Positions 58,080 through 63,418 of a stretch of 63,418 nt of DNA are shown piece by piece (the stretch's first letter is position 1; every line of letters begins with the position of its first letter). Source of the DNA: Clostridiales bacterium (GTDB lineage: Bacteria > Bacillota > Clostridia > Christensenellales > Aristaeellaceae); the NCBI GenBank assembly GCA_012837525.1, contig DUQZ01000058.1:1-63418 (forward strand). The letters are read 5' to 3'. Both the position numbers and the translations under genes were made by a program. Below the pieces are notes generated by a model. The model saw only the letters and a list, made by a program, of their open reading frames with translations, was not told where the DNA came from and searched no databases.

Positions 58080-58480
58080 GATACATTGAGGTCTCTAAAT
58101 CTTTACATAAGTATTATGAAATGTAAAAAAATGCAAAGCGGCTTTCTAATTTGTATGGTTCTAATGTGGATAGAGACTGGGATAAAGGCGGTAGTTAACC
58201 TGTGGATAACTTTGAAAAATAGGGCTTGATTTTTTTGAAAAATGCTGGTCCGTTTGATAAACCGTGCCAAATAGTCGGTTTTTTGTGGATAACCCTGTGG
58301 ACAATGTGGACAGAACAGGTGTTTGAGCGCGTTCACATCAGTTTTCAATTATACAGACAGGTCCCGGAAAATGTGAACGAACTGCGTCCATTTCTTTTAC
58401 AAACCCTTGAATATCCTGCTACTTATGCAGTATATTTTGGAATTATGCAGCGCTCTCCTTGTGGATAGTTTTGGGTCATT
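58080..58480. other. candidate replication origin (oriC)
   Basis: The 607-base gap between the ATPase gene and rlmH contains no convincing gene. Six DnaA-box-like 9-mers lie in one orientation: TGTGGATAG (58165-58173), TGTGGATAA (58201-58209), TGTGGATAA (58284-58292), TGTGGACAA (58296-58304), TGTGGACAG (58305-58313) and TGTGGATAG (58460-58468). Two are exact consensus (reverse of TTATCCACA). An AT-rich stretch (58094-58137) that could melt lies on the left flank. rlmH and recF follow, genes often near the origin. dnaA and dnaN are not in the window. Confidence 0.75.
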
Positions 58481-58523
58481 CCAATGGGCAAAGTGTTTGG
58501 GATTGTTTTTTTAGTGGCTATGG

Positions 58524-58529
58524 TATAAT
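58524..58529 (+). promoter_or_regulatory. extended -10 promoter for rlmH-recF
   Basis: TATAAT preceded by TGG gives an extended -10 (TGNTATAAT), about 58 bases before the rlmH start. The -35 region is weak. Confidence 0.6.
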
Positions 58530-58587
58530 TAAATGGTTGCACGCCATGTGCTTGAATTTTTTTGACAAAGCAGCACGGAGAAGAAAT

Positions 58588-59061
58588 TTGCCGATTCAGA
58601 TTATCGCGGTGGGAAAGCAGCGGGAAGGCCACCACCAACTGGCGCAGGAATATGAGCGCAGGTTGTCACGCTTTTGTAAGCTCAGCGTGATTGAAGTGCC
58701 GGATGAGAAGGACCCGGGCACGGCATCGGACGCCCTGGTCAAACGTGCCCTTGAAGCGGAAGGGAAACGCATCCTGGACAGGATTAAGCCGCAGGATGTG
58801 GTGGTTGCCTTGTGTATTGAAGGGCAGATGATGACCAGCGAGGCGCTCAGCCAGCGCGTAAAAACTTGGCACGACCAGTCCCTGTCGGTCAGTTTTGTCA
58901 TCGGCGGATCGCTGGGATTGGCCGATGAGGTGATCAGGCGGGCGGATCTTAAGATGTCGCTGTCCCGGATGACCTTCCCGCACCAATTGGCCAGGGTGAT
59001 GCTACTGGAGCAGCTGTACCGCTCCTATAAAATTATTTCCGGTGAAAGGTACCATAAATAG
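58588..59061 (+). CDS. rlmH: 23S rRNA (pseudouridine1915-N3)-methyltransferase
   Basis: A 157-residue SPOUT methyltransferase that acts on the assembled 70S ribosome. It has IIAVGKQREGHHQLAQEYERR at the N-terminus, the cofactor knot motif FVIGGSLGLADEV (about 106-118), and the C-terminal LARVMLLEQLYRSYKIISG followed by the terminal RYHK. The TTG at 58588 has GGAG 7 bases upstream and yields exactly the usual family length. recF begins directly after its stop codon. Confidence 0.95.
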   Translation: MPIQIIAVGKQREGHHQLAQEYERRLSRFCKLSVIEVPDEKDPGTASDALVKRALEAEGKRILDRIKPQDVVVALCIEGQMMTSEALSQRVKTWHDQSLSVSFVIGGSLGLADEVIRRADLKMSLSRMTFPHQLARVMLLEQLYRSYKIISGERYHK

Positions 59062-60162
59062 ATGCGTTTGCTGCAATTACGGCTCCATCAGTTCCGCTCC
59101 TATGAGCAACTGACCTTGATGCCGCCGCCGGGCATCACCATTTTGATTGGGGAAAATGGGGCAGGGAAGACCAACCTGTTGGAGGCCATCCACCTGTGCT
59201 GCCTGGGGCGCAGTCACCGCACCAGCAACGACCGGGACATGATCCGCATCGGCAGTACCACCTGCGCGGTGCACGCGCGTGTTGCCCGCACCAGCGTTCA
59301 GGATGAGGTGGGGGTGCGGCTTTTCGCTGCGCAGGGGGAGCGCAAGATCGTCTTTGTAAACGGCAAAACGGTGCCGCGCATGGGGGAATTGATGGGGCAT
59401 ATGACCTGCGTGATGTTCTCCCCGGAAGACCTGGACCTGGTCAAGGGCGCGCCCAAAGGCAGGCGGGTCTTTCTGGACATGCTGCTCTCCCAAAGCCAGG
59501 CTGCATATTTCTATGCCCTGCAGCATTACAACGGCATATTGCGCCAGCGCAATGCGCTGCTGAAGGAAATCGCGCGCGGCAGGGCAGAGGCTGGCATGCT
59601 GGATATCTGGGATGAGCAGTTGGCCAAGGCGGCAGCGCCCATTGTAATCCAACGGCGGGACGCGGCAAACGCCATCAGCGAGCTGGCGACGGAGCACTAT
59701 ACCTTTATTGCCGGCCGCAAGACCGAGCGCTTCTTCCTGCGCTATCAGGGCACCTTCATGGACAGCCTGGATCCGGAAGCCGATATGCGCAAGCGGCTTG
59801 CGGCATCCAGAGAGGACGATTTGAGGCGCTTGTCCACCGGCCCCGGGCCGCACCGGGATGACTTGCAGCTGATGCTCAGCGGCAACGATATGCGCGCCTT
59901 CGCCTCCCAGGGGCAAGCCAGGACGGCTGCCCTCGCCATGCGGCTGGCACAGATTGATATCTTAACCCGCGCGCACAAGGAAACCCCGCTATTGCTGTTA
60001 GATGACGTGATGAGTGAGTTGGATGAAGGGCGGCAGGCGCGCTTGTTGGTGCGCCTGGACCGGATGCAGACGCTGCTCACCTGCACGGAGCTAAACAGCA
60101 TACAAAATGTCCGCCCCTCCTGCGTGCTTACAGTGAAGGGCGGAACGGTCAAAGCCATATAG
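59062..60162 (+). CDS. recF: DNA replication and repair protein RecF
   Basis: A 366-residue SMC-like ATPase with Walker A IGENGAGKTNLLEAI (about 29-43), signature STGPGPHRDDL (about 260-270) and Walker B LLLLDDVMSELDEGRQ (about 312-327). It loads RecA at gaps with RecO and RecR. In most bacteria it follows dnaA and dnaN; here it follows rlmH with no gap. Its stop is one base from the stop of the convergent kinase-like gene. Confidence 0.96.
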   Translation: MRLLQLRLHQFRSYEQLTLMPPPGITILIGENGAGKTNLLEAIHLCCLGRSHRTSNDRDMIRIGSTTCAVHARVARTSVQDEVGVRLFAAQGERKIVFVNGKTVPRMGELMGHMTCVMFSPEDLDLVKGAPKGRRVFLDMLLSQSQAAYFYALQHYNGILRQRNALLKEIARGRAEAGMLDIWDEQLAKAAAPIVIQRRDAANAISELATEHYTFIAGRKTERFFLRYQGTFMDSLDPEADMRKRLAASREDDLRRLSTGPGPHRDDLQLMLSGNDMRAFASQGQARTAALAMRLAQIDILTRAHKETPLLLLDDVMSELDEGRQARLLVRLDRMQTLLTCTELNSIQNVRPSCVLTVKGGTVKAI

Positions 60163-60163
60163 T

Positions 60164-61000
60164 TTACAGGCGTGGCAGGCTGCGTACAGCGGCACGCCAG
60201 CGCGCTTGGTATACTTCGGCGGAGGGCAGCCTGTCTTCCGCTTTTTGTTTGACAGCATTTGCGGCAAGCTCATACAAGGCAGCCCCTGCGGTCCAGTCAC
60301 CAGGTGCCCTGGTGCTTTGATTGCCAAAGAAGGTGAAGGCCAGAGCGCCCAACGCGTAGACATTGGCATATTCATCCAGCGCCGCGCCAATCACATAGCC
60401 TTCCGGCGGGATATACCAGCTGGTGCCCGGCAGCTTGGGATGGGGAACACGCGCGGGAAACTGCTCAAAATAGCTGAGGGAGGAGAGCAGCGGGCGCTTT
60501 TTCTCAAAATCTATCAGCACATGATGGTCAGACAGGCCAGCGATCAGAAAATCCTTTCTGGAAGCCTGTACCAAGGCATCCATCAGTTGATCATACAGGG
60601 CCAGTTTGTCAATTAATGCAAGCGCGTGCAAATGCTCCATATGCAAACGCAGGGGCGCCAGCGCGAAGCCGTCAAACCATGAAAAGACCAGCCCATAGCC
60701 CTGGGGCGTTTGAAACTCATGCAGCACATGATTGAGCGCGGGGTGCGCAAGCTGCAGGTGTTTGGGGTAGGCTGCGCGCAAGCGGTCCACAGCCGCTTGT
60801 GTGTCACCCGCGTACATCATGGTGGGGGCGCCGGCGTATTTGATAAAGTATTTTCGCTCCCCATCATCCACGCCAAAGCACAGGTTGCCGGAAATCAGCT
60901 GATCAAACACACAAAAGACTCGGCCGAAATCCTGCAGCCAGGACAGGTCATGCCAGGATTTCAGCTGGATCTTCAGATTGTCATGAACAATGGTGATCAT
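60164..61000 (-). CDS. degenerate protein-kinase-fold protein
   Basis: A 278-residue protein resembling small bacterial Ser/Thr-kinase-like domains. RKYFIKYAGAP (about 49-59) looks like the ATP-lysine strand, LSDHHVLIDFEKKRP (about 156-170) sits where HRD/catalytic loop and DFG would be, and TSWYIPPEGY (about 193-202) matches the activation-loop APE region. The HRD and DFG motifs are not intact, so it may be a pseudokinase or an unusual kinase. The start overlaps the stop of the upstream MATE gene by 4 bases, so the two are co-expressed. Confidence 0.65.
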   Translation of the reverse strand: MITIVHDNLKIQLKSWHDLSWLQDFGRVFCVFDQLISGNLCFGVDDGERKYFIKYAGAPTMMYAGDTQAAVDRLRAAYPKHLQLAHPALNHVLHEFQTPQGYGLVFSWFDGFALAPLRLHMEHLHALALIDKLALYDQLMDALVQASRKDFLIAGLSDHHVLIDFEKKRPLLSSLSYFEQFPARVPHPKLPGTSWYIPPEGYVIGAALDEYANVYALGALAFTFFGNQSTRAPGDWTAGAALYELAANAVKQKAEDRLPSAEVYQARWRAAVRSLPRL

Positions 61001-62382
61001 GCGTGTTTAATACCTGGTTCGTCATGGGTGCGGGTGACATGGTGGATCCATTTATCGCCCTTCAAGCGCCGGTTGGCGATGATCCATTTGAATGTCTGGT
61101 CCACACGCGTTAAGAAATACACCCAATGAAGCGGCAGCTTGAGCACAAACGCGCCAATGAAGGCCGAGGGCAGCACGATCAACCAGCCGCAGATCATGTC
61201 CACCATCATCACAAAGCGGTTGTCGCCCGCGCCCCGGTTAATGCCCACAAAGCAGGAAGCGTGATAGCTGGTGCCAATGAGCGTCAGCACGCACACATTG
61301 ACCTTCTTGACCGCCAAATCCGTCGCTTCGGGCGTTAAGCCATACAGGCTGATAAAGGGCTTTCGAATCAGGAAAACCAGCCCCGCCATCACAACGCCGA
61401 AGATCAAGAACATGATCTGAATGGTTTTTGAGTATTCCTTGACAAGCTTGATGTTGTTTTCACCCACAGCCTTGCCCACCATCACCGCGGCGCCGCCGGC
61501 CAAGGCAAAGGTAAACAGGGTGCCCAGGTTCATCAGGGAATCCACCACGCCGGCTGCGTTGCTCATCAGGATGCCCAACTGGCCGATGATGACCATCTTG
61601 AGCATACCGATGATGGCCCACTGCGCGTCCGTAATGCCAACAGGCAACCCAAAGCGGGCAAAGTCCTGCCAGGCCCAGGCCTTTTGATGGCGGATAAAGC
61701 CAACAGAAAATGGCATTGCTTTTTGCACGCGGGTGCAGTACCAGATGACAATCAGCATCTCAATCAGGCGCGCCAATAAGGTGGCAATGGCGGCGCCCTG
61801 CACCCCCAGGGCAGGCAGGCCCAGCTTGCCAAAAATTAAGATGTAATTGAGCCCCACATTGGTAAAGAGGGAGACCACCGTTGAGTAGATGGTGATGCGC
61901 ACAATCTCAATGCCCTTGAGCATGCCAATCAAACAGGCGGTCACCGCGTAGGGCAAATAGGAGAAGGAAACCAGCGGCAAATAGCGCAGCGCGATGCTGA
62001 CGGCTTCTGTCTCCCGTTTGTTGATGACGATGTGCAAGATGTCACGTGGGAATAATTGAATGAAAAGAATGAAGACAGCAGCCACACCCATGGCCATCAG
62101 CATCACGCTGGCGGAAACCGCCTTGATGCTGTTGGTGTCCTTCTTTCCCCAGTATTGGGAAACCAATACAATGGAGCCGCTGGCAAGGCCGGTTAAAAAA
62201 GCGATGGCCAGGTTGGTGATGCTGTTGGACTGCACAACCGCAGCAAATGACAGGCCACGCGCGTCCAGTTGGCTCACCATCAAGTTATCCGCCAGCACAA
62301 TCAGCAGGTTGATGACCGCCTGAAAGGCCGCCGGCAAGGACAGCCGGAGGATGGTTTTGTAAAATTCACGGTCTTTAATCAT
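60997..62382 (-). CDS. MATE-family efflux transporter
   Basis: A 461-residue membrane protein with about 12 helices in two bundles, starting LRLSLPAAFQAVINLLIVLADNLMVSQLD, typical of the NorM/DinF superfamily. The second half begins near DFARFGLPVGITDAQWAI. It should export a cationic drug, metabolite or lipid-linked precursor by Na+ or H+ exchange; the substrate is unknown. GAGGGATAGC precedes the ATG. A strong promoter lies upstream. Confidence 0.92.
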   Translation of the reverse strand: MIKDREFYKTILRLSLPAAFQAVINLLIVLADNLMVSQLDARGLSFAAVVQSNSITNLAIAFLTGLASGSIVLVSQYWGKKDTNSIKAVSASVMLMAMGVAAVFILFIQLFPRDILHIVINKRETEAVSIALRYLPLVSFSYLPYAVTACLIGMLKGIEIVRITIYSTVVSLFTNVGLNYILIFGKLGLPALGVQGAAIATLLARLIEMLIVIWYCTRVQKAMPFSVGFIRHQKAWAWQDFARFGLPVGITDAQWAIIGMLKMVIIGQLGILMSNAAGVVDSLMNLGTLFTFALAGGAAVMVGKAVGENNIKLVKEYSKTIQIMFLIFGVVMAGLVFLIRKPFISLYGLTPEATDLAVKKVNVCVLTLIGTSYHASCFVGINRGAGDNRFVMMVDMICGWLIVLPSAFIGAFVLKLPLHWVYFLTRVDQTFKWIIANRRLKGDKWIHHVTRTHDEPGIKHA

Positions 62383-62408
62383 GCTATCCCTCGTTGTTTG
62401 CTATGCGC

Positions 62409-62437
62409 ATTATAGCAATGCGCCACCTTATGGTCAA
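62409..62437 (-). promoter_or_regulatory. promoter for MATE-kinase operon
   Basis: On the minus strand, TTGACC (62432-62437) and a consensus TATAAT (62409-62414) are 17 bases apart. Confidence 0.82.
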
Positions 62438-62635
62438 TCAATCACAAGCAAATACAACACAAAACCACGGCTCTGCTATGAATTTGTACAGAATCAATTT
62501 AAACATGCCGTATTTTTCTCAAAAACGGGACAGTTTGCGGGAAGTTTCCATGTATTTGCAGGGCTTGTTACAGATGTTTCAATCACCTAATACCGGGTAA
62601 CAATAAAGTACAACCACGACTTAAGGAGGAGTACA

Positions 62636-63244
62636 ATGAAACACAATTTACCCGCACTGCCTTACGCGTATAACGCGCTGGAGCCATATATCGACGAACA
62701 GACCATGACCATCCACCACACCAAGCACCACCAAGCCTACATCGATAACCTGAACAAGGCCATCGAGGGGACGGAGTTTGCGGACTGGTCCATTGAGGAC
62801 ATCATCAAGAAGCTGGACAAGCTGCCTGATGACATCAAAACCGCGGTACGCAATAACGGCGGCGGCCACATCAACCATAGCCTGTTCTGGGAGATTATGG
62901 GGCCAAACGGCAAAGGTAAGCCGGATGGTGAGTTGGCAAAGCAAATTGACGCCGCCTTTGGCAGCTTTGAGGACTTCCAGAAGGAGTTTGAAAACGCCGG
63001 CAAGACACAGTTTGGCTCCGGCTGGGCCTGGCTGGTAGTGGACAACGGCAAGCTGGCTGTCACCAAAACCCCCAACCAGGACAACCCGCTCACAAACGGC
63101 AAAAAGCCCATCCTGGGCGTTGATGTCTGGGAGCATGCCTACTACCTGAAGTACCAGAACCGCAGGCCGGAGTATCTCAGCAATTTCTGGAAAGTGGTCA
63201 ACTGGGACGAAGTGAGCAAACGTTACGAAGAAGCTATCAAGTAA
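62636..63244 (+). CDS. sodA: superoxide dismutase (Mn/Fe type)
   Basis: A 202-residue enzyme. The metal ligands lie in [14 protein letters not shown] (about 27-40), [11 protein letters not shown] (about 75-85) and [19 protein letters not shown] (about 162-180, DVWEHAYY signature). It converts superoxide to oxygen and peroxide in the cytoplasm. AAGGAGGA lies before the ATG. Mn or Fe use cannot be told from these motifs alone. Its presence suggests the organism meets oxygen at least at times. Confidence 0.97.
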   Translation: MKHNLPALPYAYNALEPYIDEQTMTIHHTKHHQAYIDNLNKAIEGTEFADWSIEDIIKKLDKLPDDIKTAVRNNGGGHINHSLFWEIMGPNGKGKPDGELAKQIDAAFGSFEDFQKEFENAGKTQFGSGWAWLVVDNGKLAVTKTPNQDNPLTNGKKPILGVDVWEHAYYLKYQNRRPEYLSNFWKVVNWDEVSKRYEEAIK

Positions 63245-63264
63245 GCATTCATACGCAGGCAAAA

Positions 63265-63289
63265 GGTGGCGCGATCGCGCCGCCTTCTT
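63265..63289 (+). terminator. terminator of sodA
   Basis: GGTGGCGCG (63265-63273) can pair with CGCGCCGCC (63276-63284), with a very short central loop that will open to a larger one, followed by TTCTT. Confidence 0.75.
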
Positions 63290-63296
63290 GCTTGTC

Positions 63297-63403
63297 GACA
63301 AAGTGTCTGCGGACACTTTGTCGGTTTGGAGGAACCGGCATTTTCGCTTGCGAGCTGTGCTCGCGGTCAGCGAAAATGCGTGGAATGCATTGCTACGCAA
63401 TGC
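63297..63403. repeat. cluster of three tight hairpins at the window end
   Basis: Three inverted repeats follow each other: GACAAAGTGTC/GACACTTTGTC (63297-63307 with 63312-63322, 11 bp, 4-base loop); GCATTTTCGCT/AGCGAAAATGC (63338-63348 with 63369-63379) enclosing GCGAGC/GCTCGC; and GCATTGC/GCAATGC (63387-63393 with 63397-63403). There is no coding sequence. The array continues to or beyond the window end. Confidence 0.85.
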
Positions 63404-63418
63404 CCCGCCCGAGCGGCA

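Noticed and set aside
58226..58468. Short open frames inside the DnaA-box region
   Set aside because: No ribosome binding site, and their sequence consists largely of the DnaA-box repeats.
62381..62600. Short plus-strand frames between the MATE gene and sodA
   Set aside because: They overlap the MATE promoter and have no ribosome binding site; the 253-base gap is read as promoter region for both genes.

Overview
The window is a gene-dense, GC-rich chromosomal segment, almost certainly from an anaerobic or gut-type member of the Bacillota (class Clostridia or a close relative). Five things point there: a T-box leader in front of pheST; an FMN riboswitch in front of a RibU-type transporter; a conserved block rbgA-rnhB-yraN-comM-dprA-topA-trmFO-hslV-hslU; a ThrE exporter split into two genes; and AGGAGG-type ribosome binding sites with frequent TTG and GTG starts. 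There is no rRNA, CRISPR array, transposase, integrase or phage module. One tRNA gene is present.

Layout. 0-3 kb: tRNA-Thr, then a minus-strand nagA-ROK kinase operon. 3-10 kb: a GNAT-Nudix fusion, a small glycine-rich protein, a large lamin-tail/CotH surface protein, a Smr-domain protein, a tandem pair of RimK-like ATP-grasp ligases and MgtC. 10-17 kb: a minus-strand run of a nucleoside kinase-like protein, a DEDDh exonuclease, a BaiN-type flavoprotein, surE and split thrE. 16.4-22.4 kb (plus strand): traX, an orphan solute-binding protein, a galactokinase, an FMN-riboswitch-controlled ribU, then tsaE-tsaB-rimI. 22.4-30.7 kb: a THUMP methyltransferase, deoB-punA, and a complete ABC importer whose ATPase carries a large insertion. 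30.7-34.5 kb: pheST behind a T-box. 34.5-48.5 kb: the conserved rbgA-to-hslU block, interrupted by a 1371-residue double GT-C glycosyltransferase gene. 48.6-54.2 kb: secA-prfB-DUF1461-tsaD. 54.2-58 kb: a phosphoesterase, a barnase/barstar pair, a sirtuin and an MsmX/UgpC-type ATPase. 58-58.6 kb: a non-coding region with a cluster of DnaA boxes, followed by rlmH and recF, so this is a good candidate for the replication origin. 60-63.4 kb: a degenerate protein-kinase-fold protein, a MATE exporter, superoxide dismutase, and a string of tight hairpins at the window's end.

Most genes are housekeeping: tRNA modification (tsaB, tsaD, tsaE, trmFO), translation (pheST, prfB, rbgA), protein export and turnover (secA, hslUV), nucleoside salvage (deoB, punA), topology and recombination (topA, dprA, recF), and sugar salvage (nagA, ROK, galK). 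The least expected items are the origin candidate without dnaA/dnaN beside it, the double GT-C fusion inside a conserved cluster, the ABC ATPase insertion, the ATP-grasp/CotH neighbourhood, the chromosomal barnase/barstar pair and the terminal hairpin cluster.
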